Assembly (NCBI GenBank): GCA_037176845.1
Contig: JAYKXP010000005.1
Coordinates: 248,001 to 312,000, forward strand
DNA: 64,000 nt
Direction of reading: 5' to 3'
DNA from: Paramarasmius palmivorus
Taxonomy: Eukaryota; Basidiomycota; Agaricomycetes; Agaricales; Marasmiaceae
Position 1 is the stretch's first letter. Each line of letters opens with the position of its first letter. The notes below the pieces were generated by a model. The model was not told the origin of the DNA, did not search any database, and saw only the letters and a program-made list of their open reading frames with translations. Shown in pieces: positions 12,921-24,764 of the stretch. The position numbers were made by a program, and so were the translations under genes.

Positions 12921-13761
12921 TCAGTATCCCTTGACACCAGCGTTACCAATCCAAAGTCCATGGAATCCCAAAGCAATGACTGCCCATAAGTTCAACAGCG
13001 AACTAATTCCATGAAGGGATCCAAACTTTCGGTTGAGGGCCTTCATTTCCTCGGAGACCTGCCATTCTAGATGTCAGCACAACATGGCTACTGATAATAT
13101 CGCGGCGACTTACGCCGGGTTCATTGTAGCTTTTCCCCTCTTCTTTCTCCAACTTGTGCCTCTGGAACATCGTCCTGGACCAAACCGTTACTCGACAGAA
13201 GACTTTGACGATAGTGCCCCAACTTACTTGCTGGTCATAGGGCCGATGACGAAGTGGTTGGTAGCCTGTGCAAGAACTACTGATGCCAAAGTGTACGCTT
13301 GGGCAACATCAGCAACTAGTGGACGAGCGATGTGAGTTAGCACATCTGGGTGCGTGAAGGTCCAGAGTCCGAGTAAACCAGAGCCAATAACAATAGATTG
13401 GAAGAAATAAACGGGGAAGACTCGATGTTGCAAGGCTCCGAATTGTTGTCGTGCTGATGAACATAACACATGTCAAATTGCTACTGTTCGATATGTGCCA
13501 AATAGACTCACGAAGTGCTCTATACGCGATCACTCCTACCAAGGAAATTCAATATTGCCGGTAGACAGGAGGCGAGTGCCCACGTACCGCCAAAGAAAGA
13601 GACCCAGAGAGCTACAAAACCGGTTTCAGACCTCTACATAACAGGATACGAGCATTGTACTCACACATGCCGAAGATCCAAGCATAGCCGACCATATAAA
13701 GGCCATTGAGAGAGAATATATCGAGGAAAGATTTGGTTGTCAAAAGCTCTACTTTTGCCAT
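12921..13761 (-). CDS. TMEM205-like (DUF4149) membrane protein
   Basis: Six exons: 13761-13665, 13611-13588, 13535-13512, 13453-13228, 13174-13114, 13058-12921 (189 aa). Four hydrophobic segments are visible: around LNGLYMVGYAWIFG; around FQSIVIGSGLLGLW; around VAQAYTLASVVLAQATNHF; and near the C-terminus in ISSLLNLWAVIALGFHG. The conserved family pattern includes RVFPVYF, FVIGPMTSKTMFQRHKLE and LNRKFGSLHGISSLLNL. Human TMEM205 has been linked to cisplatin resistance, but the fungal function is unknown. Two consecutive exons are only 24 nt. The start ATG sits directly at the conserved N-terminus. Confidence 0.9.
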
Positions 13762-13951
13762 GATGGTTGGTAGTAGACCCTGTACTGGTCGAGAAGCTTT
13801 TGTACCCGCAGTACTATCCACGCACGTCCCGATGTGTAATGGGCAATGACATCGAGGGAATAACATAGTACTTAACAGTCCTGTCCACACCGATTTCCTT
13901 ACGTCCGACTAAGTACCTATTGCCAGATACAATGTAATACTTTCTGACATT

Positions 13952-16376
13952 CTACTTCGAAATATCCGCTTTCTTGGACAATGATTCGACATCCCCAGCA
14001 TCAAGGTCCTGGGAAGTTTTGGCCTCCGATAGAGATCCCTTTTCATCCGCCACAGATAATTCTTCCTGGGTTTGCTGTGACGCTCTCCTAGCATCTCTAT
14101 CGACAAGAAGTTTTATGATCACAATGATTATCTGGGAGGTCAAGTCAGATTTACGATAATAGTTCGCGCGAAGGAAATGACATACTAGACCCGCAATCAC
14201 AAAGCCAAAGGTTGCGGGGAAACCCCTTCGGAAACTGTTGCAAATGGTTAACCTCCATCACCAAATCTTTACCGGGGAAATACACACTCTGGGGCCCTGT
14301 AATATACTATATGAGTGTAATAGTTATTGAGACACAATGAAAGACACATACATCGTTTGCGGAAATATGATGATAGGCAACCATGCGGATACCGAGTACT
14401 GAACACCATTCATAGAAGATATCGTTAAGGCTCGTACTAAAACATGGTTAGCTCAGCGGATCCTGAAATACACCGAGTCAAATGGCTTTTACAGTCGTTA
14501 TCACCCGCCAATATTTCATTGGCCCAGCTGTAAAATACAGCCGTCATGAGTTGTACACCCTTCCGAAGGAAACGAGCAAATTAGACTCCTTATCATTGTG
14601 CTAAAGATTGACGTACTCCGGTCATGAAAGCAAAGAGTTTTAATTCCTTGGATTCGGGCCAGAATGCGAGAATGCCGTTAGGAAGTAAACCATAAGCCTA
14701 TAATCATGATTAGAACCAACATATTCTCGCAGGGCTTGCCGACATACCAACGGACCAAAGACGAAAGCGAATCTCGACCCAGTCAAGTCACTTCCAAAGC
14801 CCCACACAAAGATGCAAAATGCAGATATCAGATTTTGACACGAAGGAATAACATTTCGCTCGACAACACTATACCCGGCCGACTCTGTCACGCTACTGTC
14901 AGTACAACCATATCCGAAGGTAACGAACGCTTCATCGTACTCATCCAGATCCCAAAGTAGCCAGTTGCTTGACAGGACGTTCCATACACGGTGTACCCAA
15001 GGACAAGACCGTACCATTCTGAAGAGGAACAATATCAGACGACCAGATTCGAGCCCGCAAGCTGTCGACATACTCCATGAAGACAACATGCGTTTGATGA
15101 GGTCAAAGTTGAGGTTCTTTTCGCCTGGTTGCGCCTGTGACTGCATGAGAACTTTGAGGCTAACGGTTTTTGAAATGAAACAGACCTTTCCCAGCGCTAT
15201 TGCTCTCTGAAGCGCAAATTCTTTCTCCTCCTTTGTCAAGTACCAAGCTCGGGTGTTTGAAGGTAAATCTGGCAATATAAAGAGCAGCGCCACGCCACAT
15301 GGAATGGTCATGCATCCGCAGACGATGTAGAGCCATCTGTCCAGCCATGAGTATTGATGTAGCTAAGGAGATTCGTCGTGGTATTACCTCCAGCCAGCTT
15401 GAGTTTGCAGAAGCGAGTTAGACGCCGGACAAGCGATCAGGACATGGCCACATACGAATTCCGTGAACACCGTTGAGAGTTGTGTATACGGCCGCCTGAA
15501 GATATCCTCCAAAGGAAGAGCCTAGGGAACCTAACGTGCGACTCTACTCGATATCTCGCACAGAGCCCATGAGTAGTTTACTCACCACAAAGATGAAAGA
15601 TTGCAGATCGTTTGGCAAGTTCGTGCTTGTTGTACCAAGAACCCATGAGATCTAAGGCGACACGTTATTCGGAGCATATTCTAGGGACCACATTTCCTCA
15701 CATAAGATGGACGGGAAGAACGAAGCCTCAAATGCTCCAACGCAGAACCGGAAGGCGTACATTTGATTCGAGTTTTTGGCCCCGGCTTGAGCAAAAGTGA
15801 AAACCCCTGGAGCTGGTCAATGTGCATTCAACGTCAGGGGGTCAGAGTACCTCACCCCATCCAATCTCACAGAGGAAGAGGTATATCGATGGCCGAACCC
15901 GTGTGACTATGAGAGTACCTGGTATCTGAAATAAAGCGTATGCAATTGTATAGCATGTGCCCATCTGTAAACGGCGTTGAGCTGGATTTCTCTCGAGGGC
16001 AGTTGTCACGTACATATGTGTATTCATTTCCGTTGATGTTTAGATCTTCTTTCATTCTGCTCACTAGTCATCAGCACCGAACAGCCGTTCCATTTGAAAG
16101 CCGTATACCCTGAGACGTAGGCGTTCGCCAAGTTGGCCGCATCTAGGTATCGCATGAAGAATCCGAGGCAAGCCACTACCAATATACCAAAATCGAGCTA
16201 GATAGGATTTGAATTTGAATGAACTTGGCGAACATAGATACACTCACCTTCCTCATCAATCTTCTTTCGAACGGCGTCTTCAGATGCGCATCAGCATCCC
16301 ATATATAAGCCCTAAATTTCTTCCAAAACGTCCGTTCTTGAGGTACATCTTCAACTTTGGCGACGTTAGACTCCAT
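13952..16376 (-). CDS. MFS transporter, Dal5-type anion:cation symporter family
   Basis: Eighteen exons: 16376-16248, 16197-16109, 16056-16014, 15964-15856, 15812-15702, 15651-15586, 15530-15456, 15397-15388, 15336-15186, 15134-15074, 15018-14941, 14884-14748, 14697-14617, 14559-14493, 14436-14348, 14296-14286, 14234-14186, 14131-13952 (511 aa). Family marks are RYLDAANLANAYVSGMKED, RPSIYLFLCEIGW, FYFCxG-type RFCVGAFEASFFPS, YLMGSWYNKHELAKRSAIF and SWYGL/WKWYGLVLGYTVYG. About 12 membrane helices are expected. Dal5 relatives import allantoate, nicotinate, biotin or similar organic anions; the substrate here is unknown. Exon 8 is only 10 nt and exon 16 only 11 nt. The border of exons 15 and 16 is uncertain: a donor at 14351 with an acceptor at 14307 also keeps frame. 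Confidence 0.88.
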
Positions 16377-16809
16377 ATCTGGGGAAAGATATCAAGTAGG
16401 GACACTTGTGTGGGAGAACGAGACCGGTGACCAAGTGGCACACGACGAAGTATCATAACTCTGGAGCGAGTCATTATAAGGGCGATGATAACGGCTGATG
16501 TGCCTACGGCAAAGCTTCTCGAAGATAGACTGAGTGATAATGGTGCAATTTTGGAGATTGTTGGTGTCTTATCACCCTTGTCAGTACCTCATTGCGCTTT
16601 TCCAGAAACCGTCTTGGGTAGGGTCGAGTATCACGAGTTACGCGCTAGCATGCTTGATTCGAACATGTTATCAATAATCGACCTTCGTGCGTGATTGATA
16701 GCCTTTTTGACTTTGGAATGCCTGACAGTCATAGATAAAATTCGCGTCTATTCTCTACTGCCATGGAAAACACCGTCAGGAATGCATTCTCTACCGAGCC
16801 ATCCATAAC
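16377..16809. other. Intergenic
   Basis: Upstream region of the MFS permease gene and 3' flank of the Rieske gene. A 69-codon open frame at 16485-16694 has no recognisable features. Confidence 0.5.
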
Positions 16810-17875
16810 TTATCCAATGATGAGTTTTCCTTCAGCCTCATTAAATTCGTATTCCGGAATCTCAAGGTTGAGCTGATTGGAAAGGGTGAGTAAGGGTACC
16901 TTTTGGTAGCTCAGAAATACTCACAGGAGCAGGGCCTTTACGAGCACGGCCAGCTGTGATGGTTGTTTATGAGGTCTAGTGAGGTAGAGGTAGAAGGGCA
17001 TTACTCACAAATGTCATAGTGGGAACCGTGGCAAGGGCAGAACCTATTGTTTCAGGTATGAGCGGGAGAAAGTGTGTACAGGGACTTCAATAATACGCAC
17101 CATCCACCGAAGTCACCAGCTTCACCAATGGGTACACAACCCAAATGAGTGCAAACGCCCAACATAACTAGCCATTCTGGCTTCTTAGTCCTGTCCTCGT
17201 CGCTCTGGGGATCACGGAAAGATTTCCAGTCTGCAGAACGAGCCTCTTGGATTTCGCCCTGAGTTCTGTGTCGGACGAAGACGGGTTTGCCTCGCCATTT
17301 GATGATGACGTTCTTGCCCTCAGGAATAGCACCAAGGTCGACTTCAACCTTGGCTAATGCCAAAACATCGGCAGAGGCGGACATAGTCTTCAAGAATTCT
17401 GTGACACTGGATTTTGCGACAGATGCGGAGAGAACACCCATAGTGCCGACCATGACATAGGAAAAGGTGCGGTTCGAGTCGGAATCTTTGGCGCGGTATG
17501 GAGTGAAGTCGGGGACTTCTGGTGCATCTTTGACGACAGCGGATGTGTGAAGGAGGCGGGGTTGGAAAACGGTGGTAGCTGGGGCTGCAAGCGAAAAATG
17601 TTAGACTTTAAAAGAACTAGCCCAAGTTGTTACACACCAGTAACGAAAGTCTTCGAAGACAAGGATTGAGAAGTCCTCTGAAGTCCGCCTGCCCACCGGG
17701 GAGCAACATCGGCGCGAGGACCAGCACCATGACCATGACCATGACCATGGCCGTGAGCCGACGCTGGTGCACGAGCAGCGAGGTTCAACAAGGGTGCTTC
17801 CGGAACACCAGAAGAAAGTGTGCGCACTGTTGGCGCCAAATTAAGGGCTTTTTTCACGGCGTGTGCTGAAGCCAT
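16810..17875 (-). CDS. RIP1: Rieske iron-sulfur protein of the cytochrome bc1 complex
   Basis: Five exons: 17875-17638, 17584-17101, 17043-17009, 16953-16925, 16872-16810 (282 aa). The cluster-binding motifs are CTHLGC (ligands Cys224 and His226) and CPCHGSH (ligands Cys243 and His246), with Cys229/Cys245 as the expected disulfide. A single membrane helix (SYVMVGTMGVLSASVA) precedes the hinge and soluble domain. The N-terminus is rich in Ala/Arg/Ser and acts as a mitochondrial presequence. It is longer than the roughly 30 residues in yeast and contains a run of alternating His-Gly. The protein carries electrons from ubiquinol to cytochrome c1 in the inner membrane. The start is the ATG at the beginning of the presequence. 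Confidence 0.96.
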
Positions 17876-18084
17876 GATGAGTACAAGTAGAGAGCAACGA
17901 GTGCAGCAGTGACGGCGAAAGTTTGGTGTATGGCCCAGGTTTGTCCCGGACTTGCCCGTGTCTCCGATAGATAGATAGATGGTGTCACATTCAACCAATA
18001 GCCGTGAACCGATTTCCCATTTCTAGACCTAGTAGTACACATTATTCCATACATCTACACAAAGCTACAGAAAAAGGTAAAATT

Positions 18085-19614
18085 CTATGCATTCTGAGAT
18101 TCCATATGTTGCTTCAGGCATTCCAGCACCCGTTTTTTCGGGTACTTTGGTGCAACATGTTGCCCTCGCTGTTGAACCAAACGACGTATCATATTGGGAT
18201 AGTCGGTGATAATACCATCGACTTTCCAGTTAAGTATTCTCTCCGCAACATTCAGTCTGTTGACCTAGTGGCAGTTCAGAAAGGGTTGTATAAGAAGGGT
18301 TATGGTGCTTACTGTCCAAGGCATCACCAGCATACCAAGTTCGTGAGCCTTGTCTACCATTTCCCTGGTGGTGAAAGGAACATATCCCGACTGTGTGGGG
18401 TCATCAACGTCGAGTGAGGCGACATCCGCAGGCGAGAGAATGTCCGCGTCAATAAACTTCGCGGCGGCCGCCACTTGTTCTCCAAAGGAACCTTCAAAGT
18501 TATCGAGTCGCAGGCCAGCGAGCCACGGGGAAGTCGAGTTGTCTGGCATGACTGCAGTCTCACTGGTGGGAAGATGGTCAATACGGATCATGCGTCCGGC
18601 TTCCTCGTACTAACATGTCAATTAAAGCTGATGTTGTCATTGCAGGATCGAGTTCCTGAGAAGAGCTTCAGTTGCCATAGAGAATGAATTGAGAAGACAT
18701 TCGCACCTTCATGGCGACTATCGACCTCCAATCAAAACTTTGATAGGTGATTTGGAAGCGATAGGGGCTGTGGACGAAAATATCATGTTGTCGCTGAACA
18801 AACTCCTGAACACTCTTGGTACGGTTGGAATAAACCGGGTCGATCTTCGACTCAATGTTCCATCGTATCTCATACTGAGGGTCGGCACACTCAACGAAGT
18901 CGAAGACCTCCTTTAATGTCGAAATCTTTGTCCCAGGGAAAGTCAATTGTAAGGCTAGAGGTGAGAATCTATTCAATGCGGAGATGGCCGCATCGGAACA
19001 GCAATGACCTACGGAACTCGATTTGCCGCTGAGAACCGCAATCCAGAGTCTTAATTTGGGCGAGAGTGAGGTTTGCCAGCGTTTTTCCGACATAGGGAAA
19101 ATCAGGATCATTCTCGAACTATGAGCGGCGTCAGCGAACGTGGATGAGGTCATGAAGCAATTGCGAACGCACAACGGGTTCGGTGTCCTGACACTTCCTG
19201 GGTACGATGTCCTCGTCATGCCAGACTACCACAGCGCCGTCCTTGGGAGAACCAGGTCAGCTTCACAGCAGTCAACAAATGCCACTTCCCTCACCTTGGT
19301 GATACCGTTGTCCAATTCCAGAGTAGTAGAACCATCGATCAGTGCCCTGGACGTGTGTTGGGTTTCTGCGAGTCGTAGAAATGGGCAGATTTACCAAGCA
19401 AAAGCCGGAAGTGTGTTCTCGACGATGTTGCCTCTTCCACCGCGATGAGCCTTTCAGAGGATCAGGTCAACAGGGAACCGCACCTTCAAACGTTCAAGAG
19501 ACGCACCTGAATGTCAAAATAACGCGATGGCCTGCTGACGAATGGGATTTGGCCAGGAATTGCCGCTGCGAAAACCGACTGAATAAGAAAGAGGACAAGT
19601 TGAAGGAGTTGCAT
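18085..19614 (-). CDS. Secreted glycerophosphodiester phosphodiesterase family protein
   Basis: Nine exons: 19614-19507, 19450-19395, 19346-19295, 19241-19173, 19118-19013, 18954-18707, 18655-18615, 18562-18313, 18264-18085 (369 aa). A signal peptide (MQLLQLVLFLIQSVFAAA) is followed by AHRGGRGNIVENTLP, the GDPD signature with catalytic His38. LELDNGITKDGAVVVWHDED supplies Glu65, Asp67 and His80. LNWKVDGIITDYP near the C-terminus is the usual end of the GDPD barrel. The family hydrolyses glycerophosphodiesters to glycerol-3-phosphate and an alcohol; the secreted fungal branch may scavenge phospholipid head groups. Joins were set by matching the family pattern, since the raw frames break several times. 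Confidence 0.92.
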
Positions 19615-19975
19615 CCTAGCGGGAAGCAGAAGATGTGGCTGCAGGACACAGAGACCTCAAAACTTTCCCGTGTTACATCTTCATCACCGTATATATGTAT
19701 ACACGGAATTGTAACTGTGAGACGCGTTTGTGTCAACGAACGTTCATGCAATTGATCAATCATGGGCGAATAGGAGAAGAGGACGGAACTCGCGGACAGT
19801 CGGGCAATTGCCCCCACTGCAGCGCCGGGGCAGGTATATTTGCTGGTAACCAGGGCTGTTGGGCGTCGAGCCCTTTCCGTCATCGGGCGAGGCACGTTCG
19901 TTGTACAAAATTTCAAGCCATCAACGTTTCCGGAGGGACGTACAGTATTGCGGAGCGGATATGCTCCACCGTATA
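19615..19975. other. Intergenic
   Basis: Upstream region of the glycerophosphodiesterase gene and 3' flank of COX19. No further gene is supported. Confidence 0.5.
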
Positions 19976-20376
19976 CTATTCTGAGCTTGTTTTACTCCCT
20001 TCGGTACCCGATTTCTTGTCCAAGTCGGCCATTCCCAAGTTCTTCCATTCATCTCGTTCCATAAGCCCACTGTGCATCATTGTATCAGTGACGGTTCATA
20101 TCCTGAGGTCCTTGCGCTCGTTACTTTTTCATCCGACAGTCGAGATAGTCCTTGCTCAGTTGTCGGCAGGCACTGGACGTACTCGAATGGTTTTGGAGAC
20201 AGCTCATATACAATGACATTTGATCCTTACACTCTCCTGAAAAGAGCTGCATCTTAGTATCCATGCACCAAAGACAAATATTGTCACGCACCATAGTGAT
20301 CCAAGGGGAAAGAACCACGATCTGGAGGTGTTACTTTAAAGCCAACGTTGATGGATGGTGGTCGTCCAAAAGACAT
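19976..20376 (-). CDS. COX19: COX19, cytochrome c oxidase assembly factor
   Basis: Three exons: 20376-20292, 20236-20125, 20069-19976 (96 aa). The N-terminus MSFGRPPSINVGFKVTPPDR and FPLDHYGECK are diagnostic for Cox19. Twin CX9C motifs are present: CKDQMSLYMSC and CRQLSKDYLDC. These form the two disulfides of a helical hairpin oxidised in the intermembrane space by the Mia40 pathway. GLMERDEWKNLGM matches the conserved C-terminus. Cox19 takes part in copper delivery for complex IV assembly. The splice at 20125/20069 gives Asn where many homologues have Lys (RMKNGLM). Confidence 0.95.
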
Positions 20377-20673
20377 GAGATCCGGGCGCTAATTACATCA
20401 TCAACTCCGCAAAAAGTGCTCAGACCGAGCTCGGTACTCTCATTCTCGACTTGATAGGAAGAAAAGAAAATGCTGCATGCATGCACTGGAGTCGATTGCT
20501 ATAATACAGATAACCAATACATCCTCGTAAAGCACTTTAACTATCTACGATGATAGCAATAAGTATCCGGTGGTATCGCCCCCTCGGGCCATCGCTAATG
20601 GCACCCATTACTAGCAGCGAGGAACCTCATGTTCCAGAAAGCTTCATACCATGCCAACTAGATCGAATGTATG

Positions 20674-21924
20674 CTACTTCCTCTTCTCTTTTTCTTTCCC
20701 TTTGCCCTTTCTTTTGCTTTTACTTTCGCTCTCAGGTTGGTATTCGTCCGAGCTGCCTTCTGACTGTGATTGAGATTCCTGGCCTTCAGTCTGTGGTCGA
20801 GCCTGAGCCTGCGAAGAAGACTCGGCAGTGGGTATCGTGTGTGGCGAAATGTCTATCCCAGCCAGTCTGCTACCTTTCAACATCACGATCTCCTTCAGCC
20901 ATCCATTTTCACGTCGTAAATCGGCTGCTTCTCGTTCCAGCGTATCGGCCCGTCCGGAAAGTTCGCTGACTGTACGTTCGAGGTTGAGATTACGCATTTT
21001 CTTCTTTATGCGGAATCGTGCTGTGAGTTATCTTTTGTCAGCATCAAAGCAAAGTAGAGATAGAACCCGTGTACCTGATGCAGCGGTATTACGCCTACGC
21101 TTATCTTCCGCTATTGCGACATCGGTCACTTCCTCGTCGTCTGCAGAAGGCGAGGAAGGCGAGGCCTGAGATTGAGATTGCGATGAACGCGTTGCACTCG
21201 AACTAGAGCTAGGTGTTATCAGGCTGGGGCTGAGAGCGGGGTTGCTCTGACTTGGATTGATTTGAGTGTTGTAAGGTGGTAGCATCAAAGGTGGAAGGTG
21301 TAGATTGGAGAGGTGCATATTCCCGGATGGGCCAGCGCCAAAGGGGTCCATATGTTGAGAGGGAACGTGCTGGTGAGGTAGAGAATGAGGATGCGGCTGA
21401 AACGGCTGTTGCTGGGTCTGCCAAAGCGCTGGATTCGGTTGCATGTGTGGATGTGGAACTGGGTTCTGATAGAGGTTGGGTGGCAGGCCTCCAATGGGGT
21501 AGGGAGGCGACGATGTTGATGGAGGAGGAGGATGGCTCTGTAGATAATGTAAAAGTGCTGCATACGAGTTGGCATCCGGTAATAAATTCTGATTTCCACC
21601 AGCAGCAGCGGCAAATTGAGCGAGGAGAACCGCGTCTTGGACGTCAGTCTGGGCATGTGTCAGATTAGGTGGTAATGTGATCGAATGAATACTTACTACA
21701 TTCGATGGCTGAGTATTATGGGATTGCGACGCTGAACGCGACCTCTGTCCAGTGCCACCTGGAGTTGAAGATCCTGATCTATTGCGTTGACCTTCATCCA
21801 TGTCGAAAGAGAAGGTGAGATTCTGCCAATGAGCAAGTTCTGCTTGAATAGTAGCGTTCAAGAGTTCAGGATCTATGGGAGAAGGAGAAGTCGAGTCGTT
21901 GATGTTCTCAAGACGAGAAATCAT
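20674..21924 (-). CDS. bZIP transcription factor, MetR/CYS3-like
   Basis: Three exons: 21924-21697, 21648-21075, 21020-20674 (382 aa). The C-terminal half has the basic region RRRNTAASARFRIKKKMR, which fits the bZIP N-x7-R/K core, followed by leucine-zipper heptads (NLERTVSELSGRADTLE, LRRENGWLKEIVMLKG). The RRRNTAASARFRIKKK form is shared by the fungal sulfur regulators CYS-3 and MetR and by Met4/ZIP1 relatives, so sulfur-metabolism control is a reasonable inference. The middle is rich in Pro, Gln, His and Ser, as in activation domains. The C-terminal tail is Lys/Glu/Ser-rich and ends KGKGKEKEKRK. An out-of-frame upstream ORF overlaps the start codon. Confidence 0.88.
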
Positions 21925-22078
21925 ATCCACGAGACAATATATGTGCTAAACCAGCAGTCATATGCAGAGCAGCAGTGTGGTGGGATGTAGACACGCCGTC
22001 GAACATCCTAGGCAAGAAGATTGAATGAACGAGGGATACGCAATCTCGAAACAAGATTGCGTGAACGGAAGAGGACAT
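21908..22078 (-). promoter_or_regulatory. Upstream ORF overlapping the bZIP start codon
   Basis: On the minus strand an ATG at 22078 opens a 56-codon frame. It contains two further in-frame ATGs and ends with TGA at 21910-21908, 14 nt inside the bZIP coding sequence in another frame. Ribosomes using it would bypass the main ATG. Whether the transcript starts upstream of 22078 is not known. Confidence 0.4.
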
Positions 22079-22421
22079 AACGCCACAGCCTGAGTCGGTT
22101 TGAGTTGCCGGCTCGATTTACTTTGGGTTGCAAATTCGCCCTAGTACGAGTAGAATAGGCCCAGAGACGCGTTTTATAGCGAGGAAAGTCGAGGAAAGGT
22201 CACCGGAGATGAATGAGATGGACGAGAACATTTTGAGAAGATGATGAGAGCGATCAAGAGGTTTTTATACATAAATTCCGAATGAAAATGAACTATTCGG
22301 AATTCAAAGTGAGCCAGGCTGCTGTCAAACCGGTTCGATATATTACTTAAGCATACGCGACGACGCGTCATGCTCGAACTTGCGCTGAGTTTAGCTACCA
22401 CCACCACATCCTCTATACATC
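21925..22421. other. Divergent promoter region between the bZIP gene and NPL4
   Basis: About 500 bp separate two divergent start codons. Besides the upstream ORF on the minus strand I see no gene in it. Confidence 0.5.
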
Positions 22422-24764
22422 ATGGTAAGAATGTTTTTTGAGTGCTAAAGACAAGATCTGATTAGCTTTAGATTGTCAGAGTAAGGTCAAAAGATGGCAA
22501 TTTTCGCTTCGATCTGTCTCCAGACGCGGATGTCATGCAGTTGTTCGAAAAGGTCAAGCACTCCGAGGATAACATCTGAAATCACTAACTAACCTCTTTG
22601 AACAGATACTTGAAACTACTGTGAACGCAGACCAGCAGAGCTTTACAATATCTAACATGCCACGCGGAAATGAAACGCCTCTGTTGAGTCTGAAGGGGAG
22701 ATCGTTGAGGAACATCGGACTCAAGTGAGTGTCCCGCATTTGCATGCTTCTCCAGTTCTTTGACACTTCCAAAGCCACGGCGATTTGATTTTTGTACAAT
22801 ACAAGACTATCGAGGAAAGTCCGGCCGCGTCGACACTACCGTCATCGAGTAAAACACAGACATCAGCGAAGGAAACATCGACGAGCCGGCCATGGGAATT
22901 GGTACAAGAAGACCCGGTTGATGTATACTGGAGATCCCAAGATGGGAAGATTCCTCGTCAGAGGGATTCACAGTTCTGCAAACACGGTCCCAAAGGAATG
23001 TGTGATTATTGCATGCCTTTGGAACCGTATGACGCCGCCTATCACGCAAAGAACGGAATTAAACACCTCTCCTACCATGCATATCTCCGGAAGCTCACGC
23101 CAAAGTCTGCATCGGATGCCACAGCTGCTCTTCCGCCTCTCAATCCTCTAGACTATAGGGTCAAGGTTCCTTGTACGTCAGGCAGCCATCCACCCTGGCC
23201 TGCTAGCATCTGTACAACTTGTCAGCCTTCAGCAATAACACTGCAATCCCAGCCGTTCCGAATGGTGGACCACCTGGAAATAGCGTCGATGGAAGTCGTC
23301 GATCGTTTCTTACATGCGTGGCGTAGAACAGGGATGCAGCGATTCGGTTGGTTAATTGGACGTTACGAACCGTATGATAAGGTGCCGATGGGTATCAAAG
23401 CGGTCGTAGAAGCAATTCACGAACCGCCTCAAGAGGGCGAACTGGATGGACTGACCCTCGGAATCCCATGGGAGGACGAACCACGCGTCAGGGCGCTTGC
23501 GGCACAAGCATCTCCTCCCCTGACGATTGTGGGATACCTCTTCACAGATCTTGTTCCGACCGAGGAAGATAAGACTAAGAATGTCTACAAGCGTCATCCC
23601 CAATCATTTTTGATGTCGTCGCTGGAAGCTATATTCGCTGCAACTATTCAATCACAGAATCCTACTCCATCGAAATCATCCCCAACTGGAAAATTCTCAT
23701 CCAGAATGGTTACAGCCATCCTTACAGCCACCGAGGATGGTCAAGTAGACGTAGCCGCATATCAGGTATCCGAGCAGGCCACTGCAATGGTGGAAGCAGA
23801 TATGATCGAAGCGAGCGTTGACCCTAGTATCGTTCGTCTGAAGGAAGAAGATCGGAGCGTGGACTCCGCAAGGTATATCCCGGACGTATTCTTTACCTAC
23901 AAGAATGAATACGGTCTCGAAGTCAAGAAAAGCGCTAAACCTGCTTTCCCCGTGGAGTACCTCATGGTCAACGTACGTTTTTCATTATCCCTGACTTGAT
24001 CCCTATTGTTTCTCATCCGCGCCTGGAATAACGCCATTGATGTACCGTTCCCCAGGTCACTCACGGGTTCCCTCAGAACCCCTCACCCATGTTTAGATCG
24101 ACCCAATTCCAGATCGAGAACCGCCCTGGTTTGGAGGACCAAACGATTGAAAGTGTATTGGCTCAGTTGGCCCGACAGGACGCTCCGAATATACTCGACA
24201 GCAAGCACGCAAAGCCAGGAGAGGCACACAAAACGTTTACATTGGCCAAGTGGCTGAGTGATTGGCACCTCATCGCCTTTCTTGATACAACACAGTTGCT
24301 TTCGCCAGTGAGTATCTCGGTCGGAGCTCGAGAGGCGTTCAGTTTCCATTGACACGGCCCTTTTCTAGAATGACATCAAGCTCTTGTTAACGACCGCTTC
24401 GTCACCCAAACTTTTGGAGGATCAGAGCGCTCTCGACCCGGTGCTTACCTCGGATGGTTGGCAGACGTTAATGACGTTTACCAGGGAACATGCTCGTCAG
24501 TGTTTAATTCTTGGATCTACATTTTGACGCTGACGTTCCGTACCTACAGCACCGGCCAAAAAGACAGCCCCGCAGATACATGACGACGACGGCATACCTC
24601 AAGACGTCCTTGATCAGATTGCTGCAGACGATGCTGCTAGGGCCGGTGGTAGTAACTGGGAGACGGCAGGAAGCGGGGGGACGAAGACATGTCCTCATTG
24701 TACGTTCGAGAACGAGAGTGGCAGAAGGGATTGCGATGTCTGTGGGTTGCCACTTGAGGGTTAG
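22422..24764 (+). CDS. NPL4: NPL4, ubiquitin-binding cofactor of Cdc48/p97
   Basis: Seven exons: 22422-22424, 22472-22552, 22606-22724, 22775-23972, 24056-24307, 24369-24495, 24550-24764 (664 aa). The first coding exon is only the ATG, followed directly by GTAAGA; the spliced start MIVRVRSKDGNFRF matches the UBX-like N-terminus of Npl4. The zf-NPL4 domain has CKHGPKGMCDYCMPLEPYD and SYHAYLRKL. The MPN-like core has VDRFLHAWRRTGMQRFGWLI. A C-terminal NZF-type zinc finger is visible (TCPHCTFENESGRRDCDVC), as in animal Npl4 and unlike budding yeast. Npl4 works with Ufd1 to recruit ubiquitylated substrates to Cdc48 in ERAD. Confidence 0.95.

Noticed and set aside
12144..13335. Open frames on the plus strand over the TMEM205-like gene
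   Set aside because: They are shadows; the minus-strand exons splice to a complete family member.
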